39,250 bases of DNA from DASZXJ01 sp035545895 (GTDB lineage Bacteria; Planctomycetota; Phycisphaerae; Tepidisphaerales; Tepidisphaeraceae). A program made the position numbers and the translations under genes. Below, piece by piece: positions 15,730 through 25,000 of this stretch (position 1 is its first letter; each line of letters opens with the position of its first letter). Location of the stretch: NCBI GenBank assembly GCA_035545895.1, contig DASZXJ010000119.1, positions 1 to 39,250 of the forward strand. The letters are read 5' to 3'. The notes under the pieces were generated by a model. That model did no database searches and was not told where the DNA came from. It worked only from the letters and a program-made list of their open reading frames with translations.

Positions 15730-15759
15730 TTGCGATGAAGTCATCACATTGTTTATAAT
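15730..15759 (+). promoter_or_regulatory. Promoter of the sensor-kinase operon
   Basis: A perfect TATAAT (15754-15759) follows TTGCGA (15730-15735, four of six to TTGACA) after 18 bases. It lies in a strongly AT-rich stretch (15716-15775) about 80 bases before the kinase start codon. Confidence 0.6.
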
Positions 15760-15841
15760 TATTTGTGAACACTTGTAGCTAGTTCAATATGAGTCGAACC
15801 AACCGCGTGCCAGCACAACCGGATGATGAAGCGGGAGTGTT

Positions 15842-17905
15842 GTGGCTAGTGTCGATTTCAACTTCAACCAACCGGACTCTGCACTCAGAGGTGGGCAATC
15901 CCTGTCATTGAATGCTCGGATCCTGGTAATCACGATTCTTATTATTATCGGTTGTTATCTAAGCGCGTGGCTCGGAACGGTCTTTATTTTTCCGGGCGTT
16001 GGCACAGCAGTGCTATTTCCTTCTTATGCTGTCTTGGCAGCGGCATTGATACATACGCCCGTAAAGTCGTGGTGGATCCTAGTTCTGGCGGCCGTCGCTG
16101 GAAACTTATGGCCTCATTGGCAATATGAACAAGCTAGCCCCTTTGTGTTTATCGCAGAAATTGCCAATGTTCTTCGTGCATTGATTGCGGCTTTAGGATT
16201 TAGAAAACTGAGTCGCCGGATCGATCCCTTTGAAGATCTTCGTTCGATGGCAGTATTTATTGCCTTTGCAGTTGTGATTGCGCCCGCGGCCGGAGCCCTG
16301 GTGGGTGCAGGAGCAGTTGAACTGCGCCATTCATCGACGAGTTTTTGGATAGTCTTTCAGGCGTGGTTGCTATCCAACATGCTCACGGGCTTAGTGCTGC
16401 TACCACTGATTTTGACGGCTTGGACATATGGTCGCAGTTGGATAGCGAATATTCGAGAGTCCCGCTATTTTGAAGGGGTTTTGCTCACCGGGATTACGTT
16501 CATCGCAGCAGCTTTGGTATTTGATCGAGCTGATCCCCAAAGCCTATTTCCTGTCACTGTCTTCATGATCTTTCCCTTATTGGCTTGGGCCTCTCTTCGC
16601 TTTGTTCCTGGTGGCTTAATCACGTTGCTCGGGTTGATAAGCACAATCGCAATCAACGGCGCGCTCCATAACCGCGGTCCATTCGTTTCCCATGCGCCTG
16701 CTGAGAACCTGCTTCATCTCCAATATTTCCTGATCGCGATGTGTCTTCCTCTATTGCTGCTAAAGGCCTTGCTGCGCGAGCAATTAAAAACGGCCTCCGA
16801 CCTTCGAAATAGCGAGCGACTCTATCGGGAAGTTGTTGAAACCCAGCAGGAACTCGTTTGTCGCTATCGCCCTGATACAACATTGATCTTTGTAAACGAC
16901 GCCTATTGCCGTTACTTCAAAAAACCACGCGAAGAATTGATTGGTCGAAAATATATCGAACTCATTCCCGAAGCAGTACGACAGTGGACGCTGGATCATG
17001 TGCAGGCCATCATTCGCGATCGTACGGTTCGTCCAGTCGATCACGAAGTGATTCGGCCGGACGGGACCATAGGCTGGCAGCAGTGGGTGGATTATGTCGT
17101 TTCCGATGGAGATGGATGCAATACCTGCGAGTTGCAGGGCATTGGTCATGATATTACGGAATTGAAGCGCGCGGAGCAGTCGCTTCGTGAAAGCGAATCA
17201 CGCCTTCGCGCCAGTTATGAGAAGATTCAGGACCTGGCTGGGCGACTGATTGTCGCTGAAGAAGCCGAGCGAAAGCGAATTTCTCGCGAGCTGCACGACG
17301 GCGTGAACCAGCAACTGGCCGCGCTATCGATCCGGCTGAGCGGAATCAAGCGGCGGCTGCCCGAGGAAGGCGATGCGCTAAAGCAGGAAATCGCCTCCAT
17401 TCAAGCCGAGATAATCGAGTTGGCCGAATCGGTGCGAAGCCTGTCGCATGAATTGCATCCGGGCATCCTCCAGCATGCCGGCTTGGTGCCCGCACTTCGA
17501 GCGCATTGCATGGAATTTCAAGGTGAAACGGGGATCGAGACGTCATTTACGTCTGATGGCGATGATCATGCAATTCCACCCGATCTGTCGCTTTGCATCT
17601 ATCGTGTTGCCCAGGAAGCACTTCGAAACGTCGTAAATCATGCGCAAGCCAAGCGGGTTCAGATTTCGCTAACAAACGATCAACGCCGTCTACGGCTGAG
17701 GATCGACGATGATGGCTGCGGATTCGATCCAAAAAAGTCAAATTACTCCGGAGGACTGGGACTGATGAGCATGGAGGAGCGAATCCGCCTGGTGCAGGGT
17801 GAAATAATAATTGACTCTTATGCCCAGCGGGGGACTAACATTCAGATCGACGTGCCTCTGGAAGGAGGTCCCAATGCCGCAGACCAAGGTATTGCTGGCG
17901 GATGA
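15842..17905 (+). CDS. MASE1-PAS histidine kinase (NarX/UhpB-type)
   Basis: 687 aa. About residues 20-310 are a MASE1-like integral membrane sensor with eight or more hydrophobic segments (LVITILIIIGCYLSAWLGTV first). A PAS domain follows (about 325-440: LYREVVETQQELVCRYRPDT, GIGHDITELKRAE). The HisKA_3 dimerisation domain has the phospho-acceptor His485 in RISRELHDGVNQQ, and the ATPase domain has NVVNHAQA (N box), DDDGCGFD and GGLGLMSMEERI (G boxes). It would phosphorylate the next gene product. GTG start with GGGAG 5 bases upstream. The 3' end overlaps the response regulator by 32 bases. The ligand is unknown. Confidence 0.93.
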   Translation: MASVDFNFNQPDSALRGGQSLSLNARILVITILIIIGCYLSAWLGTVFIFPGVGTAVLFPSYAVLAAALIHTPVKSWWILVLAAVAGNLWPHWQYEQASPFVFIAEIANVLRALIAALGFRKLSRRIDPFEDLRSMAVFIAFAVVIAPAAGALVGAGAVELRHSSTSFWIVFQAWLLSNMLTGLVLLPLILTAWTYGRSWIANIRESRYFEGVLLTGITFIAAALVFDRADPQSLFPVTVFMIFPLLAWASLRFVPGGLITLLGLISTIAINGALHNRGPFVSHAPAENLLHLQYFLIAMCLPLLLLKALLREQLKTASDLRNSERLYREVVETQQELVCRYRPDTTLIFVNDAYCRYFKKPREELIGRKYIELIPEAVRQWTLDHVQAIIRDRTVRPVDHEVIRPDGTIGWQQWVDYVVSDGDGCNTCELQGIGHDITELKRAEQSLRESESRLRASYEKIQDLAGRLIVAEEAERKRISRELHDGVNQQLAALSIRLSGIKRRLPEEGDALKQEIASIQAEIIELAESVRSLSHELHPGILQHAGLVPALRAHCMEFQGETGIETSFTSDGDDHAIPPDLSLCIYRVAQEALRNVVNHAQAKRVQISLTNDQRRLRLRIDDDGCGFDPKKSNYSGGLGLMSMEERIRLVQGEIIIDSYAQRGTNIQIDVPLEGGPNAADQGIAGG

Positions 17906-18506
17906 TCATACGATCCTGGTGCAGTCTCTTTCGAATTATCTTCGAGAGGATTTCGAGCTGACGGGGATCGTTGACGACGGCGTGAAGATGCTCGAATCCG
18001 CTCGGAGAAACCGGCCCGACGTCATTGTCGCCGACATCTCCATGCCCCACATGAGTGGTTTGGAAGCCCTTCGCCGAATGCGCTCGGAAGGGCTGAATTA
18101 CAAGGTAATTTTCCTGACGATGCACAGCGAAGCGCCTCTGGCCGTCGAGGCGCTCCGTGCCGGAGCTTCGGGTTATTTGCTGAAAAGCGCGGCAGGCGAG
18201 GAACTGGTTGCCGCAATCCGGGGAGTGCTGGATGACAAGGTTCATATCAGCCCGCAAATCGCCAGACGTGTCTTTGCGGAAATCTCGGGCCAGTCAACGC
18301 CGAGTTGTGGAAAGCTTACAAGCCGCCAGCGGGAGGTCTTGAAGCTGATCGTCCGCGGTTTGAGCATGAAGCAGATTGCCTCCGAACTCGATCTTTCCCC
18401 GCGAACGGTTGAAACGCATAAGTACGAGATGATGGGATCGCTGCAGATCCAAAGCACGGCGGAACTCGTGCAATATGCCATCCGTAGCGGACTCACCGAA
18501 TCTTAA
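17874..18506 (+). CDS. NarL/FixJ-type response regulator
   Basis: 210 aa. Receiver domain residues 1-120 have the acidic pocket Asp10/Asp11 and phospho-acceptor Asp54 (VIVADISMPHMSG), the switch threonine region FLTMHSE and conserved lysine in YLLKSAAG. The LuxR-type helix-turn-helix is at about 148-205 (LTSRQREVLKLIVRGLSMKQ, SPRTVETHKYEMM). The ATG at 17874 lies inside the kinase gene and has GGAGG with 5-base spacing. It should be the partner of the MASE1 kinase and a transcription factor for genes nearby. Confidence 0.94.
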   Translation: MPQTKVLLADDHTILVQSLSNYLREDFELTGIVDDGVKMLESARRNRPDVIVADISMPHMSGLEALRRMRSEGLNYKVIFLTMHSEAPLAVEALRAGASGYLLKSAAGEELVAAIRGVLDDKVHISPQIARRVFAEISGQSTPSCGKLTSRQREVLKLIVRGLSMKQIASELDLSPRTVETHKYEMMGSLQIQSTAELVQYAIRSGLTES

Positions 18507-18520
18507 CGGTCGCACCCCGT

Positions 18521-18550
18521 AAAAATACGGGCTCGCTTTCCGTATTTTTT
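18521..18550 (+). terminator. Intrinsic terminator after the response regulator
   Basis: AAAAATACGG (18521-18530) pairs with CCGTATTTTT (18540-18549) around a 9-base loop and runs straight into T's. A shorter competing hairpin, CCCGTA/TACGGG, overlaps its left arm, so two alternative folds are possible. Confidence 0.7.
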
Positions 18551-18632
18551 CTCTTACATCGCATCGCGTCGCAAATCTACATTCATTTTCGCGCGTGAAC
18601 GCATTGCAGAATCGGCGGAAAGTCACTTCGGG

Positions 18633-18645
18633 TCACCGCCGGTGA
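18633..18645. promoter_or_regulatory. Palindromic operator candidate
   Basis: TCACCG-C-CGGTGA is a 6-1-6 inverted repeat ending 22 bases before the start codon of the receiver protein. It could bind a dimeric regulator or form a small hairpin. Confidence 0.3.
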
Positions 18646-18667
18646 TTCTCATCGCATAGGAGTTCGG

Positions 18668-19084
18668 ATGGAGCGTCCGCGCGTGCTCTTGGCCGAGGAC
18701 CATATTGCCGTCGCTGACCGGCTTCGAGGTCTGCTTGAGCCGGATTGCGAGGTTGTTGCGGTGGTCCACGACGGATTTGCGATGCTGGGTGCCGCCCAGG
18801 CGCTGGCTCCGGATCTGGTTGTGACCGACATCGCGATGCCTGGCATTGACGGGATCGCTGCCACGGCGCGGATCAAGGCCATCCACACCAGCGCGCGGGT
18901 TCTGGTGGTAAGCGTGCACAACGACGCCGCTCTCGTGCAGCGGGCGTTTGATGCGGGTGTCAGCGGATATGTGTTGAAAATCGCCGCGGGCGACGAATTG
19001 CCTGTCGCGGTGAAAACAGTTCTGGCGGGGAAACTGTATGTGTCGCCTCAGGTTCGCAGCCTCTTTCCAGCGAGACGATCATGA
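18668..19084 (+). CDS. Receiver-only response regulator protein
   Basis: 138 aa. The receiver domain is complete, with Glu10/Asp11 and phospho-acceptor Asp54 (LVVTDIAMPGIDG) and the conserved lysine in YVLKIAAGD. It closely parallels the preceding response regulator up to the linker (GKLYVSPQVRSLF against DKVHISPQIARRVF), then ends with PARRS instead of a helix-turn-helix. It therefore cannot bind DNA by the usual domain and may act as a phosphate sink or protein-protein switch. TAGGAG precedes the ATG. The stop overlaps the porin start as ATGA, so the two are translationally coupled. Confidence 0.88.
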   Translation: MERPRVLLAEDHIAVADRLRGLLEPDCEVVAVVHDGFAMLGAAQALAPDLVVTDIAMPGIDGIAATARIKAIHTSARVLVVSVHNDAALVQRAFDAGVSGYVLKIAAGDELPVAVKTVLAGKLYVSPQVRSLFPARRS

Positions 19085-20400
19085 GAATTGCCGGTTTCGC
19101 GCTATTGGGTGTGGTGCTCGGACTGCCTTGCATATCGCTGGCGCAGAAGCAACCCAAGGGCCTGCTGCCAATTCCCGATTACACGGGCGATCTTTCAGCC
19201 CGCTCTCACCTTGCCGGTGATTTTGACGGCGGACGAACCACATTGGCGCAGAAGGGGGTTCAAATTGACGTCAACTGGACGCAGGAGGCACAAACCGTCG
19301 TCGATGGCGGGCGCGACACCGGCGGCCGGTATGGCGGAAATGTCGATACCCTGGTTCATCTGGACCTGATGCGAATGGGCCTGATCCCTGGGGCGCTGGT
19401 CACCATCCGGGCCGAATCGCGCTATGGCCAGTCGGTCAACGGCATCGCCGGGCCGATCTTGCCGGTCAATACCGACGGATTCTTCCCGTTGACCGCCAAT
19501 CTGGACGACGGCGTCTGCATCGCCATCACCGATCTGAACTACACGCAGTTTCTATCTCCGCAACTGGCGATCTCCGCCGGCAAACTCGACACGCTGGATG
19601 CTGATCTGAACGAATTCGCCTCAGGCCGCGGCACAAGGCAGTTCATGAACGCCAATTTTCTTTTCAATTCCAGCCTGGCGCTGCGCCTGCCTTACAGCAC
19701 GCTGGGCGTGGGCGGACTCTGGATGCCGTCACCGGATTTCAAGGTAACCGCCAGCCTAATCAACACGGTTGACTCATCGGATACGACAGGATTTACCGAT
19801 TTCGGCGAGGGCAACACCGCCTCAATCGAGGCGGATATGCAGTATCGCCTGGGGAACCTGCCCGGCGGAGCGAACGTCGGCGGGCTCTATTCGTTCGACC
19901 AGGACTTCGCCCGCTTCGGCGGTGAATTGATCTTCCACCCTGGCGAAGGGTTTGCCATCCCGCATAAGAACAACACTTGGGCGGCCTACGTCAGCGGCTG
20001 GCAGTATCTTCTGGTGCTCGATCCCAGCGATAAGCCGATCGACACCTCCAATGGCGTGGCCGACCACAAGGGCATCGGCGTGTTCGGACGTTTCGGTGTC
20101 GCCGATCAAACCACCAACCCGATCGATTGGTCTGCCAGCGTCGGCATCGGCGGCAGGGGAATGATCCCCGGACGCGATAACGACACCTTCGGCGTCGGCT
20201 ATTACTACACCCACATCCAGCCCGAAAGGCTCTTGACGGTGCTGCGCGCCAGCAACCAGGCACAGGGCGTCGAAGCCTATTACAACGTCGCCATTACGCC
20301 CGCAATCAATCTGACTTTCGACGCTCAAGTCGTGGATGACGCACTGCGCGGCACCGACAACGCGATCATTCTGGGAATGCGGTTGGGAATTGATTTTTGA
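19081..20400 (+). CDS. OprB-type carbohydrate porin
   Basis: 439 aa with a signal peptide (MRIAGFALLGVVLGLPCISL, cut probably after LA). The body is strand-rich with alternating aromatic residues and ends in phenylalanine (GMRLGIDF), as in outer-membrane barrels. The N-terminal part (GDFDGGRTTLAQKGVQIDVN, then VHLDLMRMGLIPGALVTIRA) and GVGYYYTHI match the OprB family of substrate-selective porins. It should carry small molecules over the outer membrane. The start overlaps the receiver gene by four bases, and the next gene follows after 11 bases. Confidence 0.88.
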   Translation: MRIAGFALLGVVLGLPCISLAQKQPKGLLPIPDYTGDLSARSHLAGDFDGGRTTLAQKGVQIDVNWTQEAQTVVDGGRDTGGRYGGNVDTLVHLDLMRMGLIPGALVTIRAESRYGQSVNGIAGPILPVNTDGFFPLTANLDDGVCIAITDLNYTQFLSPQLAISAGKLDTLDADLNEFASGRGTRQFMNANFLFNSSLALRLPYSTLGVGGLWMPSPDFKVTASLINTVDSSDTTGFTDFGEGNTASIEADMQYRLGNLPGGANVGGLYSFDQDFARFGGELIFHPGEGFAIPHKNNTWAAYVSGWQYLLVLDPSDKPIDTSNGVADHKGIGVFGRFGVADQTTNPIDWSASVGIGGRGMIPGRDNDTFGVGYYYTHIQPERLLTVLRASNQAQGVEAYYNVAITPAINLTFDAQVVDDALRGTDNAIILGMRLGIDF

Positions 20401-20411
20401 GGAGAACCGTC

Positions 20412-21806
20412 ATGAACCGTCGCACAAAATTGATCGCAATCGCTTTGATCGCCGGATTAGCAGCTTTGATTAGGGCCGACGACTCGGTCGAAGAGTCCAT
20501 TATTCGCAGCCGCGCCGTCGAGGCGGTCATCTGGGGCATCCCCGCTGTCAATTTCGAACGAATGCTCCAGGCCGCCATTGATAACGGCGCGAAAGCGAAT
20601 CAAATCGTCTACTGGTCAAGGCCGGTGAATTGGAAAGACCAGACGCTCACTCCCAACCCCGACACGATCTACTTCAATCCCTTCTACGACACGACCAACG
20701 GCCCGATGGTGCTCGAACTCCCGCCGGCGGATGCGGACCACGTGATCATCGGCAGCATTGATGTCGCGTGGCAGAACGCTTTGGCCGATGTCGGGCCGAC
20801 GGGCTTGGATCAGGGCAAGGGCGGCAAATACCTCATTGCGCCGCCGGACTACAAGGACAAAGCACCGGACGGCTACTTCGTTCTTCCGTCCGAGACGTAC
20901 CGCGGCTTTGTAATCCTGCGGTCCAATTTCAAAAGTCGCAGCGACGCAGATATCCGCTCCGCCGTCGCGCACGGGAAGCGGGTGAAGTTTTATCCGCTGG
21001 GCGGCAGCCCCGATTCGACGGTTTTAGTGGATGTGTACGACAAGTCGTACGACTCGACGATCCCATATGACGCTTCGTTCTTCGATCTGCTCGACCGTTT
21101 CGTGCAAGCCGAGCCATGGCTGATGCGCGACCGGGCGATGATCGACCTCTTGAAGACGATCGGTATTGAAAAGGGCAAACCCTTTAAGTCCGACGCGAAG
21201 GGGCGAGCGATCCTGGACAAGGCCGCGCAGGAAGGTCACGGGGTGATCGCGGCGAAATACGAGAAGGGCTTTGCCACGCCGTTCTTTGAAGGCTCGCGCT
21301 GGGCGCTGCCGGTGCCGCCGGAAGCGATCCAGGGTTTGTCATCAGGCTTCACCGATCCGAATGAATATGCCATCGACGGCCGCGCTGTGATGTACCACAT
21401 GGCGTACTTCAGCATGAGGCACGTCGGCGCTGGCCAGTTTTATCTGCTGAACGTCAGTGACAGCGCCGGCAAATCCTTGGAAGGCGTCAAATCATATCGC
21501 CTGCGCGTGCCAGCCAACGCGCCGTTGGAGCAGTACTGGTCGGTGACGGCCTACGACCGCGAAACCCACGCATTGATCCGCGGGATGTCTCGTCCGAGCC
21601 TCGCATCAAATGACACCACTGTGCAGAAGAATTCTGACGGATCGACAGACATCTACTTCGGCCCCGCTGCCGTTGCGGACAAGGAATCCAACTGGGTGCC
21701 GACCGACCCCAAACGGCAGTTCGAGCTCCTCTTCCGCGTCTATGGGCCCAGGAAGGAATTCTTCGACAAGACCTGGAAGCCGGGGGATGTCGAAAAAATC
21801 AGATAA
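20412..21806 (+). CDS. DUF1254/DUF1214 exported protein, copy 1
   Basis: 464 aa with a signal peptide (KLIAIALIAGLAALIRADD). DUF1254 spans about residues 35-180 (AVIWGIPAVNFERML, TPNPDTIYFNPFYDT), and DUF1214 about 360-455 (YRLRVPANAPLEQYWSVTAY, DGSTDIYFGP). The C-terminal end FDKTWKPGDVEKIR is shared with the next two paralogues. Biochemical function of the family is unknown; it is widespread in bacteria as secreted or periplasmic proteins. Start ATG 20412 with GGAGAA upstream. It is 11 bases after the porin, so is probably in the same transcript. Confidence 0.92.
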   Translation: MNRRTKLIAIALIAGLAALIRADDSVEESIIRSRAVEAVIWGIPAVNFERMLQAAIDNGAKANQIVYWSRPVNWKDQTLTPNPDTIYFNPFYDTTNGPMVLELPPADADHVIIGSIDVAWQNALADVGPTGLDQGKGGKYLIAPPDYKDKAPDGYFVLPSETYRGFVILRSNFKSRSDADIRSAVAHGKRVKFYPLGGSPDSTVLVDVYDKSYDSTIPYDASFFDLLDRFVQAEPWLMRDRAMIDLLKTIGIEKGKPFKSDAKGRAILDKAAQEGHGVIAAKYEKGFATPFFEGSRWALPVPPEAIQGLSSGFTDPNEYAIDGRAVMYHMAYFSMRHVGAGQFYLLNVSDSAGKSLEGVKSYRLRVPANAPLEQYWSVTAYDRETHALIRGMSRPSLASNDTTVQKNSDGSTDIYFGPAAVADKESNWVPTDPKRQFELLFRVYGPRKEFFDKTWKPGDVEKIR

Positions 21807-21839
21807 ACAAACCAAATTTAAGGAATGAAGGACGCATCT

Positions 21840-23294
21840 ATGAAGAAGCAGTTACTCGCATTATTTCTTGCCGCCGCCTGCCGTGTGCCGGCTGTCGCGC
21901 AGGAACTTCCAACCACGAGCACGATCGATTCCCGACTCGGCAGACTGGAAATCGTCAACGGCTTTCCCTCCGACGACACTGTAAAGAAACTCTATGACGA
22001 TCTCGATTTTCAGCGCGCTTGTCAGGCATACCTTTGGGCGCTGCCTTACATGGCCATGACGGAATGGCAGCGCTGGACGCGTGAATTCGGCGCGGGCAAC
22101 TTCGGCTACGTCGATTATTTCGATTTTAAGGACAAACTTGGCATCTTGACGGCCAACGCGACCACGCCCTACGCGCAGGCCTTCCCGAACCTTGAAGAGA
22201 GCGGCCCGCTGGTGCTGGAATTTCCGAAGGGCGCGATCGCGGGCGGAATCCTCGACTTCTGGGAACGCCCGATTACCGACACCGGGCAAACCGGCCCAGA
22301 TAAAGGAAATGGCGGAAAATATCTCATTCTCGGACCCGGCCAGCCGGACATGCATCCCGACGGCTACTTCGTCTTCCGTTCGCCAACAAACAATATCTGG
22401 TCCGGCCAGCGCGGACTGTCAGCAAATCTGGACGAAGCAAAAACAGTGATGCAACAGTTGAAGATCTATCCCTATGCGCAGCGTGACAATCCGCCGCCGA
22501 CCAAACACGTTCGACCTGGCGATCGCAAGTGGCTCGCGGCACAACCCCGCGGGCTGAACTACTGGGAGGGGTTGTCAAAGACAATCAACCAGGAACCAGC
22601 GCTTGAGCGCGACCGGATGATCCTCGCCATGCTCGTGCCGCTGGGCATTGAAAAGGGCAAACCGTTCAATCCGGATGATCGGCAGAAGAAAATACTGATC
22701 GACGCCGCCAACGTCGGCGAGCTGATGGCCCGCTGCAATGGTTACGCCAAGCGCTTCCCTGGTGCGACGGTTTGGCCGGGCAAGAAGTGGGAGTATTCGC
22801 TGTTTCTCACTGAGACGAATCAGGAAGCACCGAACTATACACAGCTCGACGAGCGTGCCAGTTGGTTCTATGAAGCCGTCGGCGTCACGGTCGGGATGAT
22901 GGGCAAGACCGTCGGCGCGGGACAGGTCTATCTTGAATCGCAGAAAGACAGTACCGGCGCATGGCTTGACGGCGGAAAGACCTATTCGCTTCATGTGCCA
23001 TCAAACGTACCGGTTGCGCAGTTTTGGTCCTTCACCGTTTATGACAACGAAACCCGCTGCCTCGTTGACACGAACTCTTACCCTGACCGCTCTTCCCGCG
23101 ATGACATCGCGAAGAATGCCGACGGCTCGGTTGATTTGTACTTCGGCCCATCCGCGCCCCCAGGAAAGCCCGAGCATAACTGGATCAAAACCCTGCCGAA
23201 TAAAGGCTGGTTCACTTACTTCCGGCTCTACGCCCCGACCGAGCATTACTTCGATAAGACCTGGGTGCTCCCGGATATGGAGAAAGTGAAGTGA
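21840..23294 (+). CDS. DUF1254/DUF1214 exported protein, copy 2
   Basis: 484 aa with a signal peptide (MKKQLLALFLAAACRVPAVA). DUF1254 covers about 45-200 (RACQAYLWALPYMAMTEWQR, LTANATTPYAQAFPN), DUF1214 about 370-475 (YSLHVPSNVPVAQFWSFTVY, GSVDLYFGPSAP), ending FDKTWVLPDMEKVK. The ATG at 21840 is preferred over one at 21825 because AAGGA lies 7 bases before it. The stop codon overlaps the GTG of a 57-codon ORF. Confidence 0.92.
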   Translation: MKKQLLALFLAAACRVPAVAQELPTTSTIDSRLGRLEIVNGFPSDDTVKKLYDDLDFQRACQAYLWALPYMAMTEWQRWTREFGAGNFGYVDYFDFKDKLGILTANATTPYAQAFPNLEESGPLVLEFPKGAIAGGILDFWERPITDTGQTGPDKGNGGKYLILGPGQPDMHPDGYFVFRSPTNNIWSGQRGLSANLDEAKTVMQQLKIYPYAQRDNPPPTKHVRPGDRKWLAAQPRGLNYWEGLSKTINQEPALERDRMILAMLVPLGIEKGKPFNPDDRQKKILIDAANVGELMARCNGYAKRFPGATVWPGKKWEYSLFLTETNQEAPNYTQLDERASWFYEAVGVTVGMMGKTVGAGQVYLESQKDSTGAWLDGGKTYSLHVPSNVPVAQFWSFTVYDNETRCLVDTNSYPDRSSRDDIAKNADGSVDLYFGPSAPPGKPEHNWIKTLPNKGWFTYFRLYAPTEHYFDKTWVLPDMEKVK

Positions 23295-23464
23295 ATCGCG
23301 GAATGCAAAGGAGCAATCGTGAAAAATTGATTGCTCAGCGGGTGTTCGCGCCTGCCGCGCCGAAGGACGGCGGTGCTCCGCCGCTGTTGAAGCAAATCAA
23401 CCACGGCAAACAGAGCATCCTCAATGGTTCGTGGCAGCCACCGAACGTTGAAAAGGTGAAGTAG
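23291..23464 (+). CDS. 57-aa coupled ORF with DUF1214-like C-terminus
   Basis: A small frame starts at GTG 23291, overlapping the previous stop as GTGA, and ends with TAG directly before the next gene region. An alternative ATG is at 23303. The product ends ILNGSWQPPNVEKVK, closely like the ends of the three DUF1254/DUF1214 paralogues (TWKPGDVEKIR, TWVLPDMEKVK, TWKLPDMEEVK). The N-terminal 40 residues match nothing I know. It is either the C-terminal stump of a fourth deleted paralogue whose frame was closed up, or a functional microprotein. Confidence 0.5.
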   Translation: MNRGMQRSNREKLIAQRVFAPAAPKDGGAPPLLKQINHGKQSILNGSWQPPNVEKVK

Positions 23465-23482
23465 ATGAAAGGAGCTTCGATC

Positions 23483-25000
23483 ATGCGCTCTATTCATGCT
23501 GTGCTAGCGCTGGCGATGTGTCTCGTCGCGATGACAGGTTGCTCATCAGCAATGCTCTTAAGCGACAGTGAGAAGTCCAGTCCTTCGACCGTTGATCACC
23601 ATGGCTGGCTCGGTACCGAGACGATCAGGACCCGTTTCGGTGATTTCGACTTCAAAGGCGGCTATCCAACGCCCCAATCCGCCGAAGCGCTGCTGGATCA
23701 ATTGAAGTTCAACCGCGCGGTCGAGGTTTATCTCACACAGTTGCCGGCGGTGTCGATCATCGAATCGCGCCGCGGGTTTGCGAACTTCGGGGCGAAGACG
23801 TCCAACCAAGTCATCATTTTCGAACAGCTCCTTGACGCCCAAACGCTTCTTCTGACGGCGAATACCGAGACGGTTTACGGCGTGGGGTGTCTGAACCTGA
23901 AAACCGACGGCCCGACGGTGATCGAAGCGCCGCCAAAGATGCTCGGCATTGCGATGGACATGCGCCAGCGTTACCTCGTGGACATCGGCATGGCCGGGCC
24001 GGACAAGGGCGAGGGCGGGAGGTATCTATTCCTGCCGCCCGAATACAGCGGCGACGTGCCGACGGGATATTTTGTCGTCAAATCGCCCACATACACCGTG
24101 CAATACGGGGTCCGCGGATTCCTTAAGGACGGTAAGACCGACGAAGCAGTGGGGTTGATGAAGCAAATCAAGATCTACTCGCTGGCGAAGAAGGACAATC
24201 CGCCCAAGATGGAGTTCCTCAACGGCTCAGGGAAGGAAGTGGACACGATCCATTCTGACAACTTCTCGTTTTATGAGCAATTGGCGCAGCTTGTGAACGA
24301 GGAGCCGGCCGACCTGTTTACGCCACTGGAGCGGTTTTACATGCAGGCGATCGGCATCGAGCATGGAAAACTATTCAAACCAGATGAGAAGACGAAGAAT
24401 CTGCTGAGCGACGCGGCACGGTATGGTGCGGCCACGGCGCGGGCGAACAGCTTCGCATCGGACGATCGCGGAACTTACTACTACGACGACAAGCAGTGGC
24501 AATACGTCGGCGATGTGCCCTACACCTGGATGGCGAATGGGATTCTTCAGGTTGATCGCCGGGCGTACGCCTATTACATGGCAGTCGGCAGTTCGCCGGC
24601 GATGATGGCCAAAAACGTCGGCGTCGGGTCGTACTACCTCTGGACCTACAAGGACGCGAAGGGGCAGTTTCTCCAGGGTGAGAACACCTACAAGTTGCAC
24701 ATCCCCACGAACGTGCCGGCCGGTCTGTTCTGGTCGGTCGTCGTCTATGACGCGCTGAGCCGATCGGAACTGCGCAACGGCGAGCCGTTCCCGTCACTGA
24801 GCACGTATACCGATCCAAAGAAAAACGCCGAAGGTTCGGTGGATGTCTTCTTCGGTCCCAGCGTGCCAGTGGGGCATGAGAAAAATTGGGTCAAAACGGT
24901 ACCAGGCCACGGGTTCTTCCCGATGATCCGCTTCTACAGCCCGAAAAAGGAATTGTTCGACAAGACGTGGAAGCTGCCGGATATGGAGGAGGTGAAGTGA
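23483..25000 (+). CDS. DUF1254/DUF1214 lipoprotein, copy 3
   Basis: 505 aa. The N-terminus (MRSIHAVLALAMCLVAMTGC then SSA) carries a lipobox at Cys, so this copy should be lipid-anchored, unlike the other two. DUF1254 is at about 75-230 (LTQLPAVSIIESRRGFANFG, LTANTETVYGVGCLN), DUF1214 at about 400-495 (YKLHIPTNVPAGLFWSVVVY, GSVDVFFGPSVP), ending FDKTWKLPDMEEVK. AAAGGAG lies 8 bases before ATG 23483. The stop overlaps the phosphatase start as GTGA. Confidence 0.92.
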   Translation: MRSIHAVLALAMCLVAMTGCSSAMLLSDSEKSSPSTVDHHGWLGTETIRTRFGDFDFKGGYPTPQSAEALLDQLKFNRAVEVYLTQLPAVSIIESRRGFANFGAKTSNQVIIFEQLLDAQTLLLTANTETVYGVGCLNLKTDGPTVIEAPPKMLGIAMDMRQRYLVDIGMAGPDKGEGGRYLFLPPEYSGDVPTGYFVVKSPTYTVQYGVRGFLKDGKTDEAVGLMKQIKIYSLAKKDNPPKMEFLNGSGKEVDTIHSDNFSFYEQLAQLVNEEPADLFTPLERFYMQAIGIEHGKLFKPDEKTKNLLSDAARYGAATARANSFASDDRGTYYYDDKQWQYVGDVPYTWMANGILQVDRRAYAYYMAVGSSPAMMAKNVGVGSYYLWTYKDAKGQFLQGENTYKLHIPTNVPAGLFWSVVVYDALSRSELRNGEPFPSLSTYTDPKKNAEGSVDVFFGPSVPVGHEKNWVKTVPGHGFFPMIRFYSPKKELFDKTWKLPDMEEVK

